A stretch of 57,757 nt of DNA, taken from positions 1 to 57,757 of the forward strand of contig CAYNFJ010000001.1 in assembly GCA_964396505.1 (NCBI GenBank). Reading direction: 5' to 3'. Under the pieces are notes generated by a model. The model saw only the letters and a list, made by a program, of their open reading frames with translations, was not told where the DNA came from and made no database searches. Position 1 is the first letter of the stretch, and the number at the start of each line of letters is the position of its first letter. The position numbers and the translations under genes are program-made. This document shows positions 43,159 through 51,006 of the stretch, piece by piece. Source of the stretch: DQTL01 sp964396505. GTDB lineage: Bacteria > Bacteroidota > Bacteroidia > Flavobacteriales > Flavobacteriaceae.

Positions 43159-43719
43159 ATGGAAAAATTTGTGCGCCCGCAACCGATTGATCGTGAAATA
43201 CTTTTAGACGAATCCAAGGTGATTATGTCTAAGACCGATGAAAAGGGTATTATAGAATATGCCAACCAATATTTTATGAATATTTGTGGATATAAAGAAT
43301 GGGAACTAATGGGTGAGCCTCACAATGTGATCAGGCATCCTGATATGCCTAAGGTGGTGTTTAAATTATTGTGGGACAGACTCTTTGAAGGGAAAAATAT
43401 TCATGCTCTTATCAAAAATTTAGCCAAAGACGGAAGTTATTATTGGGTTATTACCCGGTTTGAAACTAAATATGATGAGAATAAAAAAATAATAGCCCAT
43501 TTTTCCTACAGAAAAGCCCCTCCCAGACAAGCCATTGAAACAATTATTCCTATCTATAAAACATTGATTAATATAGAAAATAAACACGGACTGGAAACTT
43601 CAGAAAAATATCTATTCAACCTGCTAGAAGACCACGGGTTAACGTATGACGAATTTATATTGCAGACAGCAGGTGTTACACAAGAAGAATTGGATTTATA
43701 TTTTGAGAATTCACTGTAA
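43159..43719 (+). CDS. Stand-alone Aer-like PAS domain protein, shorter paralogue
   Basis: A 186-aa protein clearly related to the preceding gene over its first ~180 residues: PQPIDREILLDESK, YANQYFMNICGYKEWELMGEPHNVIRHPDMPK, KDGSYYWVITRFE, then a helical region PIYKTLINIENKHG. The HNVIRHPDMP stretch is almost identical to E. coli Aer (HNMVRHPDMP), making FAD binding likely. It lacks the linker and basic tail of its neighbour and any output domain. Its 3' end overlaps the converging flippase-like gene by 9 bp. Confidence 0.82.
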   Translation: MEKFVRPQPIDREILLDESKVIMSKTDEKGIIEYANQYFMNICGYKEWELMGEPHNVIRHPDMPKVVFKLLWDRLFEGKNIHALIKNLAKDGSYYWVITRFETKYDENKKIIAHFSYRKAPPRQAIETIIPIYKTLINIENKHGLETSEKYLFNLLEDHGLTYDEFILQTAGVTQEELDLYFENSL

Positions 43720-44691
43720 TTGAAAAAATTTCCTGTTGTACAACGGAATAAATAGCAAAGAAAGACCTCCAAACAATAAAATCATAAAAGTCTGCGCACT
43801 CCACATAATCCAACCAAATGCCAATGCCGGATTCAATGCAATACCATACAGATGCAATAGGCGCTGTACACCCACCGGATAGGTTCCCAAACCGCCATTG
43901 GTTGTCGCAATACTCAAAGCTCCTACCACAAAGCCTGAAATAACAGCACCCACACTTAAATGCGCGGTCTCCTGTAACGAAAATGATGCCGTATAAAACA
44001 TCAACAGATACATCAACCAAATAAAAATAGTGTGTGCAATAAAAAACCTTCTTTTTTTCATAGCCAATACACTCTTTATCCCATCTAACAAACCTTTTGC
44101 AAAATGGCGTATTTTAATAAAAAGACGACGCTCTGATTTTTTTATCAAACGATACATCCAATATAAAAAAACAGCAAAAATTAGTAAGATTAGAAAAGAA
44201 GTAAAGGGGTTTTTTGGTAATTTTTGAAGAACCAAATCGGCTAATAAATCAAATTGATAGAAAAAAGCCATCATCACTATAAGCAACAACATAATGACAT
44301 CGATGATTCGTTCGGCAACAATGGTACCAAAAGCCTTTTCAAAGGGAATAGCTTCGTATTTACTAATACCAGTGGCACGGGCTATCTCTCCGGCTCTGGG
44401 TAAAAATAAATTGATTAAATAAGCGGTAAAAATAGTAAAAACACTATTTAAAAACTTGGGTTTATACCCCAATGGTTCCAGTAAAAACTTCCAACGGTAC
44501 GCTCGTGATAAGTGACTGAGTAGGCCTAAAAAAAGAGAAATAAAAATCCAGAAATAATGTACATTTTCAAAAGACTTTTTTATTTCTTCTTTATCCATCG
44601 GAGTTAAACTGGATAAAGACCACCAAATTAAAAAAACTCCCAATAAAATTGGGAGTATCACAAGAACTATTCTTTTAATTGATTTTTTCAA
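43711..44691 (-). CDS. Flippase-like membrane protein (LPG synthase TM / UPF0104 family)
   Basis: A 326-aa polytopic membrane protein with about eight helices. Seen: SHLSRAYRWKFLLEPLGY, FTAYLINLFLPRAGEIARATGISKYEAIPFEKAFGTIVAERIID and TTNGGLGTYPVGVQRLL, which are the conserved parts of the YbhN/AglD (lysylphosphatidylglycerol synthase membrane domain) family. Without the soluble synthase domain, such proteins are thought to move lipids or lipid-linked sugars across the membrane. It begins 3 bp after panD, so it is co-transcribed with panC-panD, with no obvious functional link. Confidence 0.88.
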   Translation of the reverse strand: MKKSIKRIVLVILPILLGVFLIWWSLSSLTPMDKEEIKKSFENVHYFWIFISLFLGLLSHLSRAYRWKFLLEPLGYKPKFLNSVFTIFTAYLINLFLPRAGEIARATGISKYEAIPFEKAFGTIVAERIIDVIMLLLIVMMAFFYQFDLLADLVLQKLPKNPFTSFLILLIFAVFLYWMYRLIKKSERRLFIKIRHFAKGLLDGIKSVLAMKKRRFFIAHTIFIWLMYLLMFYTASFSLQETAHLSVGAVISGFVVGALSIATTNGGLGTYPVGVQRLLHLYGIALNPALAFGWIMWSAQTFMILLFGGLSLLFIPLYNRKFFQLQ

Positions 44692-44694
44692 GTC

Positions 44695-45045
44695 TTATGC
44701 TAATGAATTATCTTTTGTGTTTGGAAAAACCAAAGTAGGTTTATACCGTTTTGCTTCTTCAAAATCCATCAAAGCATAGGATATAATAATGACAACATCC
44801 CCTTTTTGAACCTTTCTCGCAGCAGGTCCATTCAACGTAATGGTTCCGGAATCTCTAGGACCGGGGATAACATAGGTTTCCAGTCGTTCCCCGTTGTTAA
44901 TATTGACAATTTGCACTTTCTCTCCTTCAATAATATTAGCAGCCTCCATAAGGTTTTTATCAATGGTGATGCTCCCCATATAATTAAGATCGGCACCGGT
45001 TACGGTTACTCGATGTATTTTGGATTTAAAAACTTCAATTTGCAT
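44695..45045 (-). CDS. panD: Aspartate 1-decarboxylase
   Basis: Pyruvoyl enzyme that makes beta-alanine for pantothenate synthesis. The 116-aa proenzyme cleaves itself at Gly24-Ser25 (NYMGSITID), and Ser25 becomes the pyruvoyl group. Lys9 (FKSKIHRV), NGAAR-like GPAARKVQKGD and VIIISYALMD are also as expected. It sits 48 bp after panC, the next enzyme's gene. Confidence 0.97.
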   Translation of the reverse strand: MQIEVFKSKIHRVTVTGADLNYMGSITIDKNLMEAANIIEGEKVQIVNINNGERLETYVIPGPRDSGTITLNGPAARKVQKGDVVIIISYALMDFEEAKRYKPTLVFPNTKDNSLA

Positions 45046-45093
45046 AGGGCAAAATTACTTAATTTTAGTTAGTATCCCTCAATATCTGAGCAT

Positions 45094-45936
45094 TTAATAC
45101 AGTGCAATATTATCAATTAATCGGATAGTATCAGCAAAAACAGCTATAAAAGCTCGGTATTTTTGGGTTAATTCTCTGTTTTGGATAGGTTTTAAAGTGG
45201 TTTCATCAGCAATCGTAAAGTATTCTAACTTTAATAACGGGTGTTTTTGAAATTCATTTACAACCCATTCCGATACTTCTACAGCATTTTTTGTGCCAAA
45301 AAGTTGTTTGGCAGTACGGAGTGTTTTATAGATAAAAGGAGCGGCGTTTCTATATTCTCGGGTCAAACGCATATTTCTGGAACTCATCGCCAATCCATCG
45401 GGTTCCCGAAAAATAGGGACTCCTATAATTTCAATAGGCAACTGCTCTTTTGACACCATTTTTCTTATAATTTGCAATTGCTGAAAATCTTTTTCTCCAA
45501 AAAAAGCTTTATCCGGCTTTACAATTTCAAACAATTTCTTGACAATCGTTCCTACACCGTCAAAGTGTCCTTTGCGATGTGCTCCTTCCATAACCTTGTC
45601 CAATTGGTCAAAATCAAAGTTTTGTGACTCAACCGAATCACTGTAAATTTCAGCTACCGAAGGTATAAAAACAAAATCACAATTTACTTTTTTTAATAAT
45701 TCTAAATCCTCTTGAACAGTGACAGGGTACTGCTCTAAATCATCTTGTTTATCAAATTGAGTTGGATTTACAAAAATACTGACCACAACTTTATCTGTCT
45801 GCTCTTTTGCTTTCTCAACCAATGATAAATGCCCTTGATGCAATGCGCCCATAGTGGGAACAAAACCTATAGAAACTTCCTTTGACAGTTTGTTAAGTGC
45901 TGTTTGTAGCGACTTAATTGACGTATAAACCCGCAT
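45094..45936 (-). CDS. panC: Pantothenate synthetase
   Basis: ATP-dependent ligase that joins pantoate and beta-alanine (made by PanD) to form pantothenate, the coenzyme A precursor. The 280-aa product is full length. Motifs seen: VPTMGALHQGHLSLV (HIGH-like), VSIFVNPTQFDKQDDLEQYP, GHFDGVGTIVKKLFEIVKPDKAFFGEKDFQQLQII and MSSRNMRL (KMSKS-like). It is the first gene of panC-panD-flippase on the minus strand, with a TAAGTTTG box at 45957-45964, and is divergent from the glycogen synthase-like gene. Confidence 0.97.
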   Translation of the reverse strand: MRVYTSIKSLQTALNKLSKEVSIGFVPTMGALHQGHLSLVEKAKEQTDKVVVSIFVNPTQFDKQDDLEQYPVTVQEDLELLKKVNCDFVFIPSVAEIYSDSVESQNFDFDQLDKVMEGAHRKGHFDGVGTIVKKLFEIVKPDKAFFGEKDFQQLQIIRKMVSKEQLPIEIIGVPIFREPDGLAMSSRNMRLTREYRNAAPFIYKTLRTAKQLFGTKNAVEVSEWVVNEFQKHPLLKLEYFTIADETTLKPIQNRELTQKYRAFIAVFADTIRLIDNIALY

Positions 45937-46047
45937 AATATTTTGTTAAAAGCTTGCAAACTTAACAAATAAACTGTAATATGACGCTAAAGTTTCGTAC
46001 TTTTGCATTCAGTTATGATGTTTATACATCACTAATTATTGAGGATT

Positions 46048-46854
46048 ATGAAGGATAAAAAAGTATTATTTATTTCAACAGAGGTAATGCCCTATATGCC
46101 GGAATCGGATATGTCGTATATGACATTTGAAACGGCTAAGATGATTCATCGTAAAGGCATTCAAACACGTATTTTTATGCCACGATTTGGTGTGGTAAAT
46201 GAAAGAAGACATCAACTTCACGAAGTGATTCGGCTTTCCGGAATCAATTTAATCATTGATGATATTGATATGCCGTTGATTATTAAAGTAGCTTCTATTC
46301 CCAAAGAGAGAATGCAGGTTTACTTTATTGATAATGATGATTATTTCAAAAGAAAAGCCGTCTTTACCGATGAAGATAATAAACTCTTTGAAGATAATGA
46401 TGAACGCACCATCTTCTTTACAAAAGGTGTGATAGAAACCGTTAAAAAGCTCAATTGGGCGCCCGATATTATTCACCTAAACGGATGGATGACCTCCTTG
46501 ATACCCTTATATTTAAAAGAATTTTTTAAAGATGAAGCCCTTTTTAAAGAAAGTAAAATAGTGACTTCATTATATAACGATTCTTTTGAAGGAATGATCA
46601 ATCCGGAATTATCTAAAAAAATAGCTTTTGATAATATCCCTTCTAAAAAAATTGATCTGATTAAAGAACCTAGTTTTTTAAATTTACAAAAACTGGCGGT
46701 TGCCAATTCAGACTTTATCATTGAAGGAAGTGAGCAATTATCAGATGAAATCAAGGCTTTTGTAAAAGAACAAAAAAAACCTTCACTAGAGTATATTCCT
46801 AAAGATGAATACGAAAAATCATATCTTGATTTTTACTTAAACCAAATCATGTAA
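46048..46854 (+). CDS. Glycogen/starch synthase-like protein, N-terminal domain only
   Basis: A 268-aa protein resembling the N-terminal Rossmann domain of GT5 glycogen synthases: MKDKKVLFISTEVMPYMPESDMSYMTFETAK, HRKGIQTRIFMPRFGVVNERRHQLHEVIRL, APDIIHLNGWMTSLIPLYLKEFF. The usual KVGGL of glycogen synthase is missing (MPESDMS at that place), and the whole C-terminal nucleotide-sugar domain is absent. Such half-length proteins recur in flavobacteria beside panC and DUF4270 genes. Synthase activity is doubtful. ATG at 46048 is preferred over a TTG 9 bp upstream; a TACTTTTG box is at 45998-46005. Confidence 0.75.
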   Translation: MKDKKVLFISTEVMPYMPESDMSYMTFETAKMIHRKGIQTRIFMPRFGVVNERRHQLHEVIRLSGINLIIDDIDMPLIIKVASIPKERMQVYFIDNDDYFKRKAVFTDEDNKLFEDNDERTIFFTKGVIETVKKLNWAPDIIHLNGWMTSLIPLYLKEFFKDEALFKESKIVTSLYNDSFEGMINPELSKKIAFDNIPSKKIDLIKEPSFLNLQKLAVANSDFIIEGSEQLSDEIKAFVKEQKKPSLEYIPKDEYEKSYLDFYLNQIM

Positions 46855-46875
46855 ATTCTACAATAAACTTATTTT

Positions 46876-48528
46876 ATGACTAAAAAGTTTCTAAATTTTA
46901 TTAAGCATCTAGGAATAGCTTCAGGGGTGCTTATAGCTGTTATTTCTTGTGAAAAAGATTTTAAAAATGTCGGTGTAAATATTGTTGATAATAATCTGTT
47001 CGCTACCGATAAATATGAAGTTGCCAATATTATTGCCTACAGTCAGAATATTACCAAAAATCGTACAGACAGGCTTTCCCGATATTTATTAGGAACCTAT
47101 CAAGATGCTAATTTCGGCACCTTAAATGCCTCTATTGCAACTCAATTAAAACTTCCTTCTCCCAACCCTGATTTTGGGACTAATGCAGTAATTGACTCGG
47201 TACTGTTGAATATCCCGTTAGATGCTACTTTAGATGGAAAAATTGAGGTGTCAGACCCTAATAATCCCGATGAAACAATCCAAGTTCCAAACTATGACCT
47301 AGACTCCATCTGGAAATCAGGAAATAATTCATTTCGCCTAAAAATATTCGAATTAGGAACATTTCTTAATAATCTTGACCCATTAGACCCCTCTAAACCT
47401 AAACAATACTACAGTGATGAAACTTTTGATAAATTAGATGAACTATATAATGATATCATTCAACCTAACGATAGTGATACACTACTTGTCATTACAAGAA
47501 AAAAGTATTTAAATGACAATTTAAACCCCAACGAAAGGGTCATTTATAAATATGACACAATAGCAACTGACAAAAAACCTTCTATTAGAATACCTTTTGA
47601 TAACGACACTTTCAAAACCCGTTTTCAAGATGTAAGCGGCTCATCATTTTTTGCATCTACTGAAAGTTTTCAACATTACTTTCGTGGTTTATATCTGGAG
47701 GCTTCTTTGATTGCCGGAGGGACATCATTGATTGAAATTCCCATTAATAAAGCTACATTTACCATTTACTATTCCGAAACAAGCTTTGAAGATGAAGACA
47801 CTAATGAAGATTTGGATGGTAACGGTATAACTGGAGAATCTAACGTAGCTATTGGCAAAGCAAAATATTTCCAATTTGCTTTAGGTAATAATATCGTCAA
47901 TATTTTTGACAGACAATACACCGGAACTCCTGTTGAAAATTATTTGACAAACCCTAATACAACTCAAGGCGCTGATAAATTGTATATTAGTGGTGCTGCT
48001 GGGTCAGACGCAGTTATTCATCTTTTTGGTGAAGATGCCAACGCCAATGACATTCCGGATGAACTGGAAACACTTCAAACCAAGGACTGGTTAATCAATG
48101 ATGCAAAATTGTATTTGTACGTAAATCCAAGCAATACTAATAATCCTTTACCAGGAAAATTGTATTTATATGCTATTGATAGTGACGGAAATAAAGTGCA
48201 AACATATGATACTGTAACTTTGGGGTATCAAATGGTTGGAGGAGAGCTGGTTAAGGATGATAACAACCAACCAAAATATTATTTGTTTCACATTACCAAT
48301 TATATTTCAAAAATTATCAACGAAGATCCTAGCGTAGCCATAACTGACTTTGGAGTCAAAACCATTGATGCCAAAGACCAATTGGAAAGAACAACCTATG
48401 CCGCACTCGACACTATTATGAAAGAGTACAATAGCAACCACAAAAATGTGGTCATCAATGGAAATCTTCCTGTCAACGCTACGGATAGAATCAAACTGGA
48501 AATATATTATTCTGAAAAAAATAACTAA
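46876..48528 (+). CDS. DUF4270 lipoprotein
   Basis: A 550-aa exported lipoprotein of a Bacteroidetes-specific family. The signal peptide is unusually long (MTKKFLNFIKHLGIASGVLIAVIS) and ends in a lipobox with Cys25 (ISCEKDF). Then come the DUF4270 marks: NIVDNNLFATDKYEV, LLGTYQDANFGTLNASIATQLKLPSPNPDFG and several beta-strand-rich segments with repeated YYSE ends. No catalytic motif is seen; the family function is unknown. It lies 21 bp after the glycogen synthase-like gene and its stop overlaps the glmS start by one base (TAATG). Confidence 0.88.
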   Translation: MTKKFLNFIKHLGIASGVLIAVISCEKDFKNVGVNIVDNNLFATDKYEVANIIAYSQNITKNRTDRLSRYLLGTYQDANFGTLNASIATQLKLPSPNPDFGTNAVIDSVLLNIPLDATLDGKIEVSDPNNPDETIQVPNYDLDSIWKSGNNSFRLKIFELGTFLNNLDPLDPSKPKQYYSDETFDKLDELYNDIIQPNDSDTLLVITRKKYLNDNLNPNERVIYKYDTIATDKKPSIRIPFDNDTFKTRFQDVSGSSFFASTESFQHYFRGLYLEASLIAGGTSLIEIPINKATFTIYYSETSFEDEDTNEDLDGNGITGESNVAIGKAKYFQFALGNNIVNIFDRQYTGTPVENYLTNPNTTQGADKLYISGAAGSDAVIHLFGEDANANDIPDELETLQTKDWLINDAKLYLYVNPSNTNNPLPGKLYLYAIDSDGNKVQTYDTVTLGYQMVGGELVKDDNNQPKYYLFHITNYISKIINEDPSVAITDFGVKTIDAKDQLERTTYAALDTIMKEYNSNHKNVVINGNLPVNATDRIKLEIYYSEKNN

Positions 48529-50384
48529 TGTGTGGAATAACCGGTTATATTGGTTTTCGTGAAGCCTATCCTATTATCATCAAAGGACTTCAACGATTGG
48601 AATACAGAGGTTATGATAGTGCCGGAGTTGTATTGTATGATGGCGATAATATCAACCTGACTAAGACCAAAGGGAAAGTAAGTGACCTGCAAAGCAAAGT
48701 AGGCAATACCATTTCTACAAAAGGAAATATCGGTTTTGGTCATACCCGTTGGGCAACGCACGGAATCCCTAACGATATCAATTCGCATCCACACTTATCA
48801 CAATCAGAAAATCTGGTCATTGTTCATAATGGGATTATTGAAAATTACGATACCTTAAAAAAAGAATTAATCAATAGAGGTTATTCCTTTCAAAGTGAGA
48901 CAGATACAGAAGTCCTGATAAATTTTATCGAAGAGGTAAAAAAACAAGAAAAATGCAAACTGGGAAAAGCAGTCCAACTGGCTTTAAAACAAGTGGTGGG
49001 GGCTTATGCTATCCTGGTATTTGATAAGGAAAAACCCGATGAGTTGATTGTAGCTAGACTAGGAAGTCCTATCGCTATAGGTATTGGAGAACAGAATACT
49101 GAATTTTTTATTGCTTCTGATGCCACCCCGTTTATTGAATTTACTAAAAATGCCATTTACCTGGAAGATGGCGAATTGGCTATTGTAAAACTCAATAGAG
49201 AAATCCGTGTTCGGAATATCAATGACGACAGCCTTATTGAAGCGATAAAAACACAAGAATTACAACTTAGTCTGGAACAAATTGAAAAAGGAGGCTATGA
49301 GCACTTTATGCTCAAAGAAATTCACGAACAACCTACCGCCATTATCGATACCTACCGTGGCAGATTATCAGCCGGTAAAGGACTGATTAAAATGTCCGGA
49401 TTAGACGATCATATCGAACGATTCACCAATGCCAATCGTATTATTATCGTGGCTTGTGGTACTTCTTGGCACGCCGGATTGGTCGCTGAATACTTGTTTG
49501 AAGATATTGCCAGAATTCCGGTTGAGGTAGAATATGGATCTGAATTCCGGTATCGCAATCCGATTATCACTGAAAAAGATGTGGTGATTGCAATCTCCCA
49601 ATCCGGAGAAACTGCTGATACTTTAGCTGCTATCAAATTAGCTAAATCCAAAGGAGCCTTTGTGTTTGGTATCTGCAATGTGGTGGGCTCGTCCATTGCC
49701 CGTGAAGTGCATGCCGGAGCTTATACGCACGCAGGACCTGAAATAGGGGTGGCCTCTACCAAAGCCTTTACTACACAAATCACTGTTCTGGCGCTCTTAG
49801 CACTCAAACTGGGGAAAGTAAAAGGAAACATCTCCACTCCTGATTTTCAAACCTATTTATACGAATTACTCGAAATACCGGGGAAGATTGAAAATCTCTT
49901 AGAGTCCGATGCGCTTATTAAGCGTATCGCTTCAATGTATAAAAGTGTTTCCAATTTCTTATATTTAGGAAGAGGATACAATTTTCCCGTGGCTTTAGAA
50001 GGCGCCTTAAAACTCAAGGAAATTTCCTATATTCATGCAGAAGGCTATCCGGCTGCTGAGATGAAACACGGCCCCATTGCCCTAATTGATGAAAACATGC
50101 CCATTGTAGTCATTGCTACCCGCAAAGGACATTATGATAAAGTCGTCAGTAATATTCAAGAAATTAAATCCAGACATGGTCAGATCATTGCCATCGTTAC
50201 CAAAGGAGATACGATTGTCAAGGAAATAGCTGATTACAGCATTGAAATACCGGAATCCTTTGAGGCTTTTAGTCCGTTATTAACTACAATTCCATTACAA
50301 TTACTGTCTTATCATATCGCTGTAATGCGTGGTTGCAATGTAGATCAGCCTCGTAATTTAGCCAAATCCGTTACCGTAGAATAA
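48528..50384 (+). CDS. glmS: Glutamine-fructose-6-phosphate aminotransferase
   Basis: First enzyme of UDP-GlcNAc synthesis, supplying peptidoglycan and lipopolysaccharide; it makes glucosamine 6-phosphate from fructose 6-phosphate and glutamine. The 618-aa product has the N-terminal glutaminase with Cys2 as nucleophile (MCGITGYIGF), GHTRWATHG and HNGIIENY, then two SIS sugar-isomerase domains (CGTSWHAG, SQSGETADTLAA, YIHAEGYPAAEMKHGPIALI) and the end PRNLAKSVTVE. The start is fixed by Cys2. It is coupled to the DUF4270 gene by overlapping TAATG. No glmS ribozyme-like leader is expected or seen. Confidence 0.98.
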   Translation: MCGITGYIGFREAYPIIIKGLQRLEYRGYDSAGVVLYDGDNINLTKTKGKVSDLQSKVGNTISTKGNIGFGHTRWATHGIPNDINSHPHLSQSENLVIVHNGIIENYDTLKKELINRGYSFQSETDTEVLINFIEEVKKQEKCKLGKAVQLALKQVVGAYAILVFDKEKPDELIVARLGSPIAIGIGEQNTEFFIASDATPFIEFTKNAIYLEDGELAIVKLNREIRVRNINDDSLIEAIKTQELQLSLEQIEKGGYEHFMLKEIHEQPTAIIDTYRGRLSAGKGLIKMSGLDDHIERFTNANRIIIVACGTSWHAGLVAEYLFEDIARIPVEVEYGSEFRYRNPIITEKDVVIAISQSGETADTLAAIKLAKSKGAFVFGICNVVGSSIAREVHAGAYTHAGPEIGVASTKAFTTQITVLALLALKLGKVKGNISTPDFQTYLYELLEIPGKIENLLESDALIKRIASMYKSVSNFLYLGRGYNFPVALEGALKLKEISYIHAEGYPAAEMKHGPIALIDENMPIVVIATRKGHYDKVVSNIQEIKSRHGQIIAIVTKGDTIVKEIADYSIEIPESFEAFSPLLTTIPLQLLSYHIAVMRGCNVDQPRNLAKSVTVE

Positions 50385-50397
50385 AGCTTTTTATACT

Positions 50398-50433
50398 AAA
50401 AAACGCAACCACCTGCTCTATAGGTAATTGCGT
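50398..50433 (-). terminator. Terminator of tRNA-Ala, possibly bidirectional
   Basis: ACGCAA (50403-50408) pairs with TTGCGT (50428-50433), extended by CC/GG. On the minus strand it is followed by a T run, 10 nt after the tRNA 3' end. It also lies 19 nt after the glmS stop. Confidence 0.65.
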
Positions 50434-50443
50434 CTTATACTTG

Positions 50444-50517
50444 TGGAGCATATCGGAGTCGAACCGATGACCTCTACGCTGCCAGCGTAGCGCTCTAGCC
50501 AGCTGAGCTAATGCCCC
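50444..50517 (-). tRNA. tRNA-Ala (anticodon GGC)
   Basis: A 74-nt cloverleaf: acceptor stem GGGGCAT with ATGCTCC, D stem GCTC/GAGC, anticodon stem CTACG/CGTAG with loop CTGGCAG (anticodon GGC), T stem ATCGG/CCGAT with loop TTCGACT, and discriminator A. The acceptor stem has the G3:U70 pair that marks alanine tRNAs. CCA is not encoded. Its 5' end (12-13 bases) recurs in every unit of the tandem array lying upstream of it. Confidence 0.97.
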
Positions 50518-50885
50518 AATTAGTTTGCAACTTCTTCTTTATTTATTAAAGCATTAGCGAAGCTGCCTGTCCCGACATCATTCGGGAAGCTAATGCCCCA
50601 ATTAGTTTGCAACTTCTTCTTTATTTATTAAAGCATTAGCGANNNNNNNNNNNNNNNNNNNNNNNNNNNNNNNNNNNNNNNNNNNNNNNNNNNNNNNNNN
50701 NNNNNNNNNNNNNNNNNNNNNNNNNNNNNNNNNNNNNNNNNNAGCTAATGCCCCAATTAGTTTGCAACTTCTTCTTTATTTATTAAAGCATTAGCGAAGC
50801 TGCCTGTCCCGACATCATTCGGGAAGCTAATGCCCCAATTAGTTTGCAACTTCTTCTGTATTTATTAAAGCATTAACGAAGTTGC
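50507..50885 (-). repeat. 82-bp tandem array carrying the tRNA-Ala 5' end, with an assembly gap
   Basis: Units begin at 50507, 50589, 50744 and 50826, with an 82-bp period. Read in the tRNA direction, each unit holds the first 12 bases of tRNA-Ala (GGGGCATTAGCT), a hairpin TCCCGA-ATGATG-TCGGGA enclosed by GCATTAGC/GCTAATGC, and an AT-rich stretch that for the unit next to the gene is the tRNA's own promoter region. The outermost unit has base changes. 100 N (50643-50742) interrupt it, and the 55 bases on each side of the gap (50588-50642 and 50743-50797) are identical. At least three units remain after merging; the true number is unknown. Confidence 0.85.
50643..50742. other. Assembly gap (100 N) inside the tRNA repeat
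   Basis: All bases are N. The gap lies in a repeat, so unlike the gap in PBP1C its length cannot be deduced from the flanks. Confidence 0.95.
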
Positions 50886-51006
50886 CACTTGTATCCAAAT
50901 TGAACGAAGAATTTAAAATACTAAATCCAGCGCGAAATTATCTATCATTTCGAATGACAAACCCAACTACAAACTATTTTTTAGTTAGTTTTGTCGGCGC
51001 AAATAT

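Noticed and set aside
46048..46854. Functional glycogen synthase (glgA)
   Set aside because: Only the N-terminal domain is present and the ADP-glucose-binding motif is altered, so I do not use the gene symbol.
50507..50885. CRISPR array
   Set aside because: Units are contiguous 82-bp tandem copies without variable spacers, they contain tRNA sequence, and no cas genes are near.
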